NCBI GenBank assembly: GCA_951217055.1
Contig: OX578286.1
Location: forward strand, 35,558,345-35,622,344
Reading direction: 5' to 3'
Length of the DNA: 64,000 nucleotides
Origin: Gerris lacustris
Lineage: Eukaryota > Arthropoda > Insecta > Hemiptera > Gerridae
Under the pieces are notes generated by a model that saw only the letters and a program-made list of their open reading frames with translations, did not search any database and was not told the DNA's origin. Below, piece after piece: positions 35,870 through 46,559 of this stretch. Every line of letters starts with the position of its first letter. Positions within the stretch are counted from its first letter, which is position 1. A program made the position numbers and the translations under genes.

Positions 35870-36738
35870 CAGAAATGATTTCTTTGCTGACTTGTTGCAT
35901 ACAATATTTTACATCGGCCGAGGCGAAACCGAGACAGGTAATATGCCCAATTGACGGCCGAGGCAGGCAATATACACGAGGCAGAAATGCTTTCTTTGCT
36001 GCATTGTTCAATATTTTGCATCGGCCGAGGCAGGCAATATACACGAGGCAGAAATGCTTTCTTTGCTGCCTTGTTGCATACAATATTTTGCATCGGCCGA
36101 GGCAGGCAATATACACGAGGAAGAAATGCTTTCTTTGCTGCCTTGTTGCATACAATATTTTACATCGGCCGAGGCAGGCAATATACACGAGGCAGAAATG
36201 CTTTCTTTGCTGCCTTGTTGCATACAATATTTTGCATCGGCCGAGGCAGGCAATATACACGAGGAAGAAATGCTTTCTTTGCTGCCTTGTTGCATACAAT
36301 ATTTTGCATCGGACGAGGCAGGCAATATACACGAAGAAGAAATGCTTTCTTTGCTGCCTTGTTGCATACAATATTTTACATCGGCCGAGGCAGGCAATAT
36401 ACACGAGGCAGAAATGCTTTCTTTGCTGCCTTGTTGCATACAATATTTTGCATCGGCCGAGGCAGGCAATATACACGAGGAAGAAATGCTTTCTTTGCTG
36501 CCTTGTTGCATACAATATTTTACATCGGCCGAGGCAGGCAATATACACGAGGCAGAAATGCTTTCTTTGCTGCCTTGTTGCATACAATATTTTGCATCGG
36601 CCGAGGCAGGCAATATACACGAGGAAGAAATGCTTTCTTTGCTGCCTTGTTGCATACAATATTTTGCATCGGACGAGGCAGGCAATATACACGAAGAAGA
36701 AATGCTTTCTTTGCTGCCTTGTTACATACAATGTTTTA
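35870..36738. repeat. 72-bp minisatellite with a 360-bp higher-order repeat
   Basis: The unit is 'catcggccgaggcaggcaat' plus 'atacacgaggcagaaatgct' plus 'ttctttgctgcc' plus 'ttgttgcatacaatatttt'. Unit starts at 36019, 36091, 36163, 36235, 36307 and so on are exactly 72 bp apart. Variant order gaggcag, gaggaag, gaggcag, gaggaag, gaagaag repeats identically in 36019-36378 and 36379-36738. Because 72 is divisible by 3, five overlapping long open frames (225-318 aa) arise in several frames on both strands; none looks like a real protein. Confidence 0.93.
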
Positions 36739-37628
36739 TCTACTCGCGCTATCTTATAAAAAATAAAAGCTTAGGCAAAGAGTTAGTTTGAGATGAATCA
36801 TCAACAAACTCAAACCAAAACAAGTCGTGCTCAAGTGTTGCCACTTCTTACTCGAGAATAATTATTTTAAGACCTACAATTCAAAAATCCTTTTTCAGTT
36901 TATCATTTTTAAACTTAATTAAAAAATAATATTATTAATACATTAATAATAAGATATAACACTGCTTTGTAATAAAACAAGTATAAACCTAAATTAAACT
37001 AAACACAAAGAAAAACAGGTGTTATATGACAAGCACTGGTAAATACTGTATACATTCTCTGCCTAGGCAGGGAAATGTAAATATTACCCTGACACCCTGA
37101 CTGTTTTATGTACTTTCCTGCCTGTTTTTAATATTTTAATGACAAATCAGCGAAATAGTACTTTCCAGCCTAAAAATAGTTAAGTAATATACCTACTTAA
37201 TTTTGCTGCCGTGAGTAGATAAAAATATTATTTCCAATTAAATAAGAATCTATAGTTATAAATCTCTCTTCCTAGACACATTCAGTTTTCGAGATATGTA
37301 TAAAAATAAATATGATTTTGTTGAAAACGGAAATATGTTTAAAAATAAATTAATTAAGAGATATTATAGGATTACAGATCAATAAAGGTACAAATGAGAG
37401 AGTTATATTTGATTATTTTTGTTTTGTTTGAATTTTTGGCTACTCTACAAAAAACCCTATAAAAGTGAGCAACACTGAGTCAGCTGTTAACAGCACATTT
37501 GAAGTTAATATGTTTAGGAAAATTCAATATTAGGCCATTAGGCACATATTTTTTTAGTCTATGGAAAACAAAAAAATCAGCAAGTAGTATGCGGAGCAAA
37601 AAAGCTAATGATTCTTATATCTATCAAC

Positions 37629-37793
37629 CAGGGCCGTCCCTAGGGGGGGTCAACCGGGTCAAGCTGACCCGGGCGCCACGTCTAGGAGGGCGTCGCCAGG
37701 CCCCCGTCTTAAAATACTAGGTGAATTTGGTAATAAAGGGGGGCGCCACATGTGCTTTTGACCCGGGCGCCTAAACCCCTAGGGACGGCCCTG
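37629..37793. mobile_element. hAT-like palindromic MITE (165 bp) with CAGGGCCGTCCCTAGG termini
   Basis: Left cagggccgtccctagggg and right cccctagggacggccctg are perfect inverted repeats. The flank ctatcaac is exact on both sides (37621-37628 and 37794-37801), an 8-bp duplication. It also contains 'acccgggcgcc' palindromes. Confidence 0.82.
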
Positions 37794-38173
37794 CTATCAA
37801 CTATATATTGTGACTTTAATTAAATGTTTTAATAACCAAAACGCAGTATATATTTTATTAAACATATTATTTTATCATCCCCCACTCCTTCAGTCTCCGA
37901 AACCCAAGAGAGAGGGGCAGGGGTGAATTTTGTAAGTTATAGGGGCGTTTCTCTAAAGTTGCGGGGGGCGGATGCCTTAGTTACGCCACTGAGGGGGGGC
38001 TGTAGATTCTCTTCGAACAGAAAATGTCAAATTCTTAACATATCCGAAAGAAGAAAAAGCCTATAATATAGAGTCGTTATTAGACACTTGCATATACCTC
38101 TACACCACCCGACATTATAAAAAATGAACTTCAAGAACTTAGCTTCGAAGTTCGCAACATTACCAATGTACAA

Positions 38174-38763
38174 AAATCGGTCTGAGACAACTCAGACAAA
38201 CTTTCTCATATACGAGTTCATAATTACTTAGCCCAGTGTTTTCCATTTATTAGTTTTCGAAAGTACATTTAATTATTATTGAACAATCTATCAAAATTTA
38301 TCATAAAAATAACTTCTCCTCGGCGGAGAATCAAACTCGGGCTCTCTCCGTCTGCGTTTAAAACTATTTTTTCAGGAACTAGATTTTTCCTGGGAACACG
38401 ACTTATATCGTTAGATTCGTATTTAAATGAACTACATTTTAAACTTTTTTTTTTAATCAAAATCGTTGAAACCGTATTTGAGAATTTTTTTCAAGTTTTT
38501 AGTGGGCAGTGCCTCCAAATTTGGAGCTAAAATTTATGATTACGGGGTATGATTTTTCTGAACATGTATGCCAAATTTTGTCAAAATCTGCCCAGTAGTT
38601 TAGGCTCCAGGTGTCTGCACAGACATTTTTGGATTCAGGTGATCTCAAAACGTACCACCACCATTAAATATACCAACGAAAACTAATAAATGGAAAACAC
38701 TGGGCTAAGTAGTTATGAACTCGTATATGAGAAAGTTTGTCTGAGTTGTCTCGGACTGATTTT
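38174..38763. mobile_element. TIR-bounded element enclosing a SINE-like core
   Basis: About 87-bp inverted repeats (38174-38260 and 38678-38763) carry 'gagacaactcagacaaac', 'catatacgagttcata' and 'cccagtgttttccattta'. Between them a B-box-like minus-strand 'GAGTTTGATTCTCCGCC' (about 38318-38336) and the 'gattcgtatttaaatgaac' block match 21838-22930. Either a SINE inserted in a MITE or a chimeric element. Confidence 0.5.
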
Positions 38764-38927
38764 TTCAGTGTATTTCATTACCTGGAGTAAACATATTCAA
38801 GACTGAATGTTTATCCATGAAGTGGAGAAATGTGTTTTAAATGGTTTCTCGTTGAGAAAAATTTATTCAAATTATCTCTTGACAACTGAAAATTAATTTA
38901 CTTTTTTGGTTTTCTCATAAAGTTATA

Positions 38928-39165
38928 GACACTTCTTTAGATTGTTACTCTCCTTATAAAAAAGTCAGAGGGGAGTAACAATCTAAAGAAGCTGCACTGA
39001 ATGTTCTTCTTTACACTGTTACTCCCCTAATAGAAACTGAAGTGAGATATTTCTTTGTCCCAAAGTACATTGGACTAAACATCCCTTTGTCTTAATAGTT
39101 GTTTAGTCAAAGCCACTTACATTCTAAAAAAAAAACATAGGGGAGTAACAATCTAAAGAAGTTCC
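38928..39165. mobile_element. short TIR element, family A copy 10
   Basis: Begins gacacttctttagattg and ends aagaagttcc. Flanks aagttata and aagttatt match 7/8. It sits directly beside the 32-bp minisatellite that starts near 39180. Confidence 0.75.
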
Positions 39166-39179
39166 AAGTTATTATGCGT

Positions 39180-39962
39180 CTTAAGGAACAACTGTGATCT
39201 CCACTTCTAACATTAGAGAACATCTGTGATCTCAGCCTCTAACTTTAGGGAACAACTGTGATCTCCACCTCTAACTTTAGAGAACAACTGTGATCTCAGC
39301 CTCTAACTTTAGGGAACAACTGTGATCTCAGCCTCTAACTTTAGAGAACAACTGTGATCTCCACTTCTAACTTTTAGGAACAACTGTGATCTCCACTTCT
39401 AACATTAGGGAACAACTGTGATCTCCACCTCTAACTTTAGGGAACAATTGTGATCTCCACCTCTAACTTTAGAGAACAACTGTGATCTCCTCTTCTAACT
39501 TTAGGGAAGAACTGTGATCTCCACCTCTAACTTTAGGGAAGAACTGTGATCTCCACCTCTAACTTTAACTTTAGGGAAGAACTGTGATCTCAGCCTCTAA
39601 CTATAGGGAACAACTGTGATCTCCACCTCTAACTTTAGGGAACAACAGTGATCTCAGCCTCTAACTATAGGGAACAACTGTGATCTCCACCTCTAACTTT
39701 AGGGAACAACAGTGATCTCCACCTCTAACTTTAGGGAACATCTGTGATCTCAGCCTCTAACTTTAGGGAACAACTGTGATCTCCACCTCTAACTTTAGAG
39801 AACAACTGTGATCTCAGCCTCTAACTTTAGGGAACAACTGTAATCTCAGCCTCTAACTTTAGAGAACAACTGTGATCTCAGCCTCTAACTTTAGGGAACA
39901 ACTGTAATCTCAGCCTCTAACTTTAGAGAACAACTGTGATCTCCACTTCTAACTTTTAGGGA
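39180..39962. repeat. 32-bp minisatellite, about 25 copies
   Basis: The unit is 'ggaacaactgtgatctccac' plus 'ctctaactttag', alternating with a 'tcagcc' variant. No spacers lie between units, so it is a tandem array and not a CRISPR. It abuts the family A copy ending at 39165. Confidence 0.92.
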
Positions 39963-40354
39963 GTGCTCCTAAATGACAACTGCCAAATTAATTTCTACTA
40001 TCTAACTCATTAGTTAAAACATATTAAATAAATCAAATAAAAACAAAATAAATAAGAAATAATAACCATATATATATATTATCAATTAGCCATATTATTT
40101 ATTACAATAAATCATTTCAATACAACTGAAATAAATAAGTATCATCCGGCTCAACCAAGTTTTTTTATTGAAAGAAAAAAAAAAAAACAGTAGACAAATA
40201 ATTTAATCTATATTTTAAAAATTATTTAAAGGAACAAAAAAAATCAAGATTTGGATTTAAATATTCATAACAACAATTATTGATATAAAGAACGACTAAT
40301 AAAACGTGTTGGAATATGTGTTGGACATTTCAGGTGGATTTGTCACAACCGTGT

Positions 40355-40523
40355 TTATATTCTGCCTGCAAAGGTGCCTTCATCGACCTGCTGGTCCCAC
40401 TTTTCTGTCCAGGTGTTAGGGCAGAGGGACTGGTACACTTTCTGAAAGTAACGGCAAGGCTCATAGTTAGTTCCCTTCACTTTCTGACAGCGGTGGAAAT
40501 CCACATAGTTCTGGTAGCAGTGC
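40355..40523 (-). CDS. COX6B: cytochrome c oxidase subunit 6B, terminal exon
   Basis: This exon follows a tgtttag|G acceptor and encodes residues 33-88. The frame reads HCYQNYVDFHRCQKVKG, then 'CRYFQKVYQSLCP', 'WTEKWD' and 'EGTFAGRI' before the stop. It has the CHCH fold's paired motifs Cys-x9-Cys and Cys-x10-Cys, characteristic of COX6B, which lets the protein fold by oxidation in the intermembrane space. COX6B sits on the intermembrane face of complex IV and bridges its two monomers. Length and C terminus match animal COX6B (86-88 aa). The exon is intact. Confidence 0.94.
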
Positions 40524-40578
40524 CTAAACAAACAAAACATTAATTTAATTATCTCTAAAGATAAACAACATTATATTA

Positions 40579-40610
40579 ATACTTATTTAGATAGTTACTC
40601 CCCTATATTT
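40579..40610. mobile_element. family A terminal fragment (copy 11)
   Basis: Only the left terminus survives: 'acttatttagatagttactc' followed by 'cccctat'. The rest is replaced by SINE-like sequence. Confidence 0.4.
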
Positions 40611-40632
40611 CATCCATTACATACATATATAG

Positions 40633-41075
40633 ATGTATAAGCCCTTTGGTAGGCCTAGGCTTTCCAAGGGCTGTTGTGCCACAGAGATAGTTTAAGTCAA
40701 TCAGGTTAAAATTTCACAGGTTGTGTGTACTGACTTGAAAAGTTTATTATTACTAGTTACATAATTATTATTTATAGGGAGACAGACAGAGAAAAATAGA
40801 CTTCAGTGCCGGGACTTGAAACACGGACCTCCCCCCTCATTTCCAGTGTGCGGAGCTCTAACCAATTAAGCTACACTGAAGAATAATTTCCTCTGACGAT
40901 ATCGATACCTAATTCCGAATTAAGCTTTCAAATGTTTCTACAAGTCTTAGAAGTCAACAAAGGACAATAGAACAAGACCGGTGAGGGAGAGGTCCGTGGG
41001 TCGAGTCCCGGCGCTAGAGTCTATTTTTCTCTGTCTGTCTCCCTTTATAAATAATAATTATAATTTGATATAAAT
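40633..41075. repeat. inverted pair of tRNA-derived SINE copies
   Basis: Inside the COX6B intron. Copy 1 (minus, about 40880 to 40640) has an A-box-like 'TAGCTTAATTGGTTAGAG' and a B-box-like 'GTTTCAAGTCCC', with 7-bp acceptor-like ends TTCAGTG/CACTGAA. Its body has 'ctatttttctctgtctgtct' and 'ccc.ataaataataatta'. Copy 2 (plus, about 40980-41075) shares 'gagaggtccgtg', 'gagtcccggcgct' and the same body, facing the other way. Confidence 0.65.
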
Positions 41076-41394
41076 TAAAATTTAAACCTTCTGTAGTATG
41101 AATACTACCAATAACTTGTAAAAATTGTAGTTTTATAAGAGTTATAATAAAAATAATAAATAATATGTGGTGCAACAGCTGATAAAGAGTGTAGACCTAC
41201 CAATGGGTGGTGGGGGGGATGACAAAAGGTTGACAGTTAGCTTTTTAACAGCTGTATAAAACATATTTTTGTTTCCGAGCTTACTGAAGGTAACAAAAGC
41301 TAGTAGTAGTAGTAGTAGTAGTCTAGTACTTCCTACTAGAACGGGTAGGACGAACCACTTGTTCGAACCTTGCAATTAGGCCATCACTTAGGCC

Positions 41395-41590
41395 CTTTTT
41401 ACGCCCCGCGGTAGAGAGTTTCAGCCACTTCACACATCATACCTCTGTACATAGTACCGCCGAAGCGAGTATGATGTGATCAATAGTGAGCCATATAAAT
41501 CAGAGCGTCACGGCGAGGAATCGAACCCCGTCTCGTTCCACTCATGATTCAATGATGGCCGAGCAGACGTGGTTTAACCCACACGGCCGG
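41395..41590 (-). repeat. tRNA-related SINE-like sequence (B-box region)
   Basis: Also in the COX6B intron. On the minus strand 'GGGGTTCGATTCCTCGCCG' follows 'GGCCGTGTGGGTTAAACCAC', a plausible B-box and degenerate A-box about 55 bp apart. The arms do not fold as a standard tRNA, so a SINE head is more likely than a functional tRNA gene. Confidence 0.45.
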
Positions 41591-41618
41591 AAAAAATTAA
41601 ATAAATTGGATAACTTAC

Positions 41619-41716
41619 TTGGTTTGGTTCTGGTTGGGGAACCTAGGGTCGAATGGAGCTGTTCCAATCTCATCATTCTTCTTAGCAGGGGAAGCGGCTA
41701 ATACTGCGCCAGGCAT
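41619..41716 (-). CDS. COX6B: cytochrome c oxidase subunit 6B, first coding exon
   Basis: The start codon and 32 codons plus two bases (AA) end at AA|GTAAGT; joining to 40523 gives Thr-Lys-His-Cys. Residues read MPGAVLAASPAKKNDEIG, followed by 'TAPFDPRFPNQNQT', the highly conserved COX6B N-terminal block. The joined coding length is 267 nt (88 aa). An acceptor-like ttatag lies just 5' of the start codon (ttatag|TTAAG-ATG), suggesting an unseen 5' UTR exon further upstream. The neighbour downstream on the same strand is cueball; no operon-like link is implied. Confidence 0.92.
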
Positions 41717-42200
41717 CTTAACTATAACAACAATAAACAGGAAGGTTTAAATACAATCATATTGCACTCTGCACACTAACAAACTAAAGATATAGCATTT
41801 GAGAGTAATTTAGTAAACTTTTCTACCACTTATTCTTGATGTAAGATTAGAAATAGAACTCTTTCATAAACCATTTGGAATAGAGCTGCGATATTTAAGA
41901 TGTGGCTATTTCTTTATATGTTTGACGAAAGGCCAGAGATGTTTTAGCCTAGTGTGTCACTTTAGCCAGGGAAATCTCAACTTTAATCAACCCATTGAAT
42001 GCGTACAAGATTCACTCTAGTTCAATGTTGAGCTAAGGCTGCTGGCGGTTGATCTCCAGTGGATTTAAGCACACCCTTCTGGCACGTCACATCTTAATTC
42101 CTTTTGTCTCGTGCAGAACCCTCTTACAAGGGTCCACCAGGCCCACTGGCATTTCTATCCACAGAGGATCTCAACAACAAATGTTTTAAAAGATTAACTA

Positions 42201-43102
42201 CAGGGTGCGGCAGGGAAACTTGCTGATTTGAAAAGTCAATAAAAGAAAAAGTACTTTACATATCGATTTAATTATTTTTGTATCGTATAGTACACATTCT
42301 GAATTTTTGTTTTAAGTAGTTTTAAAAATGACATCGGGCAAATGGCGGCCCTCATTAGTGATACACTAATCTACCCTAGATTTGAAGTTTCGCTCCACTT
42401 TTTCGAGCATATCGACGGGAATGTTGGTGATGGCTTGACGGATGTTGGCCTTCAGGTGTTGCAGGGTCCGGGGTTTGTCATTATATACTATGGATTTGAG
42501 ATATCCCCATAAAAAAATCGCAGGGTGCCAAATCAGGGGAGCGTGCTGGTCACATGCAGTTTGGCGATAAGCGAAATAGGGTTCACTCAACTGTTGGACC
42601 ACAGCAAGATGGTAGGGATGAAACTGGAGTTCGTTGTGAAGAATTCGTCTCACTGTGAGGTCAGAAATCCCCAGGGCAGCAGCGTGTTTACACGCCGAAC
42701 GCCGGGGAGAGCGTAAAAACGACTCCCTCAGCCTCTCGACGCTTTCTGGAGTTCTGGAGGTCCGTAGACCTCCTGGGCCTTTTTCTTGCCACACTCCCAC
42801 TTTCGCTGAATGTGTCCACCCACGAAACAATTGATTGCCGCCTAGGGACGGGACCCGCGGGATGAATATTGAACCGAGTACGGAAGGCACGTTGGGTTGC
42901 GACCACGTAATGACCGTTAGAAAAGTAGGCCTCAACGGCAAACGCACGCTGTTCCTTTGTCCAACGCATGACGACAACTGGCTTTTGGGGTAACAAAACT
43001 TCAGGACCTCCTCTTTCCAATGAGACCCTCCCTACCCCTTTATGACCAGGCCTCGCTCATCGGCGTCCAATTTAAATCAGCAAGTTTCCCTGCCGCACCC
43101 TG
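42201..43102. mobile_element. Tc1/mariner-superfamily element, internally deleted (902 bp)
   Basis: Terminal inverted repeats begin CAGGGTGCGGCAGGGAAACT at both ends, and TA flanks both sides (42199-42200 and 43103-43104), the standard target for this superfamily. The enclosed transposase (minus strand) is frameshifted and lacks its central catalytic part. It is inserted upstream of the COX6B start codon. Confidence 0.82.
42366..43020 (-). pseudogene. broken Tc1/mariner-type transposase (HTH present, catalytic core deleted)
   Basis: The first frame (43020 to about 42775) has 'MRWTKEQRAFAVEAYFSNGH', then 'VVATQRAFRTRFN' and 'SIVSWVDTFSESGSVA', the N-terminal helix-turn-helix (DUF4817-like) block of these transposases. 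The reading then shifts by one base near 42775 to 'RTPESVERLRESFLRSPRRS', then 'ALGISDLTVRRILHNEL' (second HTH). After about 42560 the sequence jumps to 'FLWGYLKSIVYNDKPRTL', near the C terminus. The DDE/D-containing middle of about 150 residues is missing, so the copy could not encode an active enzyme. Confidence 0.78.
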
Positions 43103-43365
43103 TATTAAATCGTTTAATCTCATTTGGTATTATTTAAAACTGCCGGAACATTCCTGAATTAGAAGACACATTGAATTGGTTAACTACCTCAACAATTTAC
43201 TAAATATTATTTAATTTTTACGCCGCATTACATAGGACAATTATTTTAGACTAATCTTACATAAGTAAAGAAGTGGATTTATGAATCGATTTCAGTAATT
43301 AAGGTATCGTTAGTTTTACATTAAAAAGCTCTAAAACTTTTGTCTCATGCACATTTTTTTCATAC

Positions 43366-43680
43366 CTACTGGTTTTCATGGAATTTGTCTTTTAAAATTT
43401 TAAATGGCCGCCATTTTGAAATTTGATAAATTTGAAAACTAATATTTTTGGAAATTTTAGATATCAGAGTTGGTAAGACATCTGTCAAGTTTCATACAAA
43501 TATATTGAAGGGTTTTTGAAATATAATTTTTTTAAAAAGAAATACAAAATGGCAGATTACGGCTAAACTAAGCCAAAATTGAAAAAAGTTACTGAGCATT
43601 TTCGACTTATTCTCTCATGTAGAACCCTGTCCTGAATGCGCGCTACGCTTTTTTGGGACACCTTGTATATACATTTTTTT
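43366..43680. repeat. transposon-end relic and dispersed repeat words
   Basis: 'ttttttgggacaccttgtat' (about 43648-43668) resembles the 'gggtgtccc' ends of Tc1-like elements. 'ggccgccattttgaa' and 'agtttcatacaaatat' resemble other dispersed repeats in the window. No matching second end was found. Confidence 0.35.
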
Positions 43681-44099
43681 CCGTTACAAACTATTGATAA
43701 AAAAAAAACAAAGATGCTTTTTTATAAAACAAGATTGATTAATTTTACATCTTTCCTTGTTTTTTTTTTTGTGAAATTGATTTTCCGAACCTCCCTACAC
43801 AACATTAGTTTGGATTATTGACACTACTACACATAACAAACTGGATAAATACCACTAATTGTTATTTAAAGAAAAATACCACATATGGGATCAATACCGG
43901 CAATTGTTATCTAATACAGTAAACATTTATGCCCTACAGCATTAACACACTTTAACAGTTTATGCTTTGAATTAGTAACAAATTATAAAAAAAAGAAAAT
44001 TAGATAAATGATTGTACCTGAGTTAAGTGCCTTTTTTTTCTTAGTGGTTATCAAACCAAAGGATAGAGGAAGTTGTGATAAGAATAAGCTATATAAGAA

Positions 44100-44830
44100 G
44101 GAGTTCACCTTGCACAAAGAGTGACTTTAGTTACTTGATCAGAGGTGGAAAGGGGGTTGTGTTCACGGTACTTCTTTAGATTGTTACTCCCCTATGTTTT
44201 TTTTAGACTATAAGTGGCTTAGACTAAATAACTATTAAGATAAAGGTATGTTTAGCCCAATGTACTTTGGGACAAAGGAATATCACACTTCAGTTTTTTA
44301 AGGGAAGTAACAATCTAAAGAAGAACATTCCGAACACCTTCTTTAGATTGTTACTCCCCTCTGTTGTGTTCACAAGGGGAGTAACAATCTAAAGAAGTGC
44401 CGTGTTCACTTGATCAGAAAAGGATATTACTTTGCTTACTAGATCACAGAGTTGCTTGATACACTAAATCGGAGAAAGGAAAAGAGATTGTGTTCGCTAG
44501 ATCAATTAAGGAGATCCCCTTGCACAAAGAGTGACTTTAGTTACTTGATCAAAGATGGAAAAGGGGGTTGTGTTTACTTGATCAGAAAAGGAGATCACTG
44601 AATTGCTCGACACACTAGATTGGAGAAAGGAAAAGATATTGTGTTTGCAAGATCAGAAAAGAAGATCACTTTGCACAAAGAGTGACTTGATCAGAGATGG
44701 AAAAGGGGTTGTGTTCACTTGATCAGAAAAGGAGATTACTTTTGCTCACAAGGTCACACAGAGTTTCTTAAAACACTTGATCAGTAAAGGGAGGAGATTG
44801 TTTTGTTGTTGGATCACATAACTTACTAGT
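44100..44830. repeat. degenerate low-copy repeat interrupted by family A copy 12
   Basis: Irregular repeats of 'cacttgatcagaaaaggaga', 'ttgcacaaagagtgac' and 'agatggaaaagggggttgtg' over about 700 bp. The family A insertion at 44167-44401 duplicated 8 bp of this repeat. Confidence 0.7.
44167..44401. mobile_element. short TIR element, family A copy 12 (best preserved)
   Basis: Terminal inverted repeats (ggtacttctttagattg / reverse of the right end ggcacttctttagattg) are near-perfect. The flanks are gtgttcac on both sides (44159-44166 and 44402-44409), a perfect 8-bp target-site duplication. It is inserted in a low-copy repeat built on 'ttgatcagaaaagga'. This is the best type copy. Confidence 0.82.
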
Positions 44831-45659
44831 TCACGGAATCACTGCAGATTGATTAAGAATAGACCACTTTTTATAGCGACCAGTCGTCAAATGACACAAC
44901 TATGTACTTCAAAGAATAGACCAAGGTTAAAAAAAAAACAATAAAATAATTGATTATAATATAACAATGTACTGGAGATTTATTTACAAATAAAAACTTA
45001 AGAACATTTAAATTATAATAATAAACAACAAAATATAACGAACTTGATTTCTCAAGAATTTACAAAACCAAATTCCTATAATTTAAACAAAAACCTTCCG
45101 TTTCTTACTGTCTATGACAACAAACAAAATAATTCCGTAATTCACAATAAACTCCTAATACATGCACAGATACATATATAATATATAGAACTATATTTTT
45201 AGTTAAATAAATGTATAATAACATAAAGTAGCAAACAGTGAATATTGCACTTAGCTGTTTTATGTACAAAAGCATAAGACCTTTTCTCATATTAATTTTA
45301 AACTACAGAAGTGAATGTAACGATTTGCAAAATCTGCAAATGTTTTGGGGTTGTTGAGATAATGGCACTGAATTAGGTAAAATTCTAAAGATTCTCGAAG
45401 CCACTTCAAGAATTTCTTATAGTGTTCCTCAAACAGGGTGGGGTTTAAAGGAGCCTGATTCCCATCAGGCTATTATTATATCAGAAGTAGATCGTACTTG
45501 ATGAATCGAAAATGTATATATGATTTAAAAGTATGTATGAAAATGTCCATTGTGACATTTGATTTATGTCCGAGATTTTTTAGACATTAAAATAATGCAC
45601 AATGAATGGTTACTATGATCATGTCAAACCTATTTGTATGGAATGGGAATGCAGTTATT

Positions 45660-46555
45660 CTGTACTTTTAACTTATCCTTATCCTAATGGAGAGGAAGAG
45701 TTGAGGACTTGATTCAATCATGGACATTAAAACCAAGATAGAGAGAGGATTCTGAGCCAAATTAAGTTAAAGTTGATGAACTTTTAACTCATCCTTATCC
45801 TAAAGGTGAGGAAGAGTTGAGGGCTTGACTCAATCATGGACATTGAAACCAAGCTAGAAGATTCTGAGCCAAATGAAGTTAAAGTTGATGAACTTTTAAC
45901 TCATCCTTATCCTAAAGGTGAGGACTTGATTCAATCATGGACATTAAAACCAAGATAGAGAGAGGATTCTGAGCCAAATTAAGTTAAAGTTGATAAACTT
46001 TTAACTTATCCTTATCCTAAAGGAGAGGAAGAGTTGATGGCTTGACTCAATCATGGACATTGAAACCAAGCTAGAAGATTCTGAGCCAAATTAAGTTAAA
46101 GTTGATAAACTTTTAACTTATCCTTATCCTAAAGGAGAGGAAGAGTTGAGGACTTGATTCAATCATGGACATAAAAACCAAGATAGAGAGGATTTTGAGC
46201 CAAATGAAGTTAAAGTTGATGAACTTTTAACTTATCCTTACCCTAAAGGAGAGGAAGAGTTGAGGGCTTGACTCAATCATGGACTTTAAAACCAAGCTAG
46301 AAGATTCTGATCCAAATGAAGTTAAAGTTGATGAACTTTTATCTTATCCTTGCCCTAAATGAGAGGAAGAGTTGAGGGCTTGACTCAATCATGGACTTTA
46401 AAACCAAGCTAGAAGATTCTGAGCGAAATGAAGTTAAAGTTGATGAACTTTTAACTTATCCTTACCCTAAATGAGAGGAAGAGTTGAGGGCTTGACTCAA
46501 TCATGGACTTTAAAACCAAGCTAGAAGATTCTGAGCCAAATGAAGTTAAAAGTTG
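45660..46555. repeat. about 112-bp tandem repeat, about 8 copies
   Basis: Units run 'gatgaacttttaacttatcc', 'taaaggagaggaagagttga', 'caatcatggacatt' and 'agattctgagccaaatgaag'. Lengths vary (about 84-118 bp) through small indels. The unit length is not a multiple of 3, and each frame meets stops within one or two units. Confidence 0.85.
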
Positions 46556-46559
46556 ATGA

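Noticed and set aside
35793..36791. Long open frames (225-318 aa) on both strands with Cys-rich repeats
   Set aside because: They arise because the tandem unit is 72 bp (a multiple of 3) and lacks stops in several frames; multiple overlapping frames on both strands show this is an artefact.
39180..39962. CRISPR-like regular repeats
   Set aside because: Units are directly contiguous 32-bp repeats with no unique spacers, in a spliced eukaryotic genome.
40316..40543. Plus-strand 75-aa frame
   Set aside because: Antisense shadow of the COX6B terminal exon.
40803..40880. A functional tRNA gene on the minus strand
   Set aside because: A-box, B-box and a 7-bp acceptor-like stem are present, but the T-arm does not pair well and the sequence continues into a shared SINE body that recurs in the opposite orientation.
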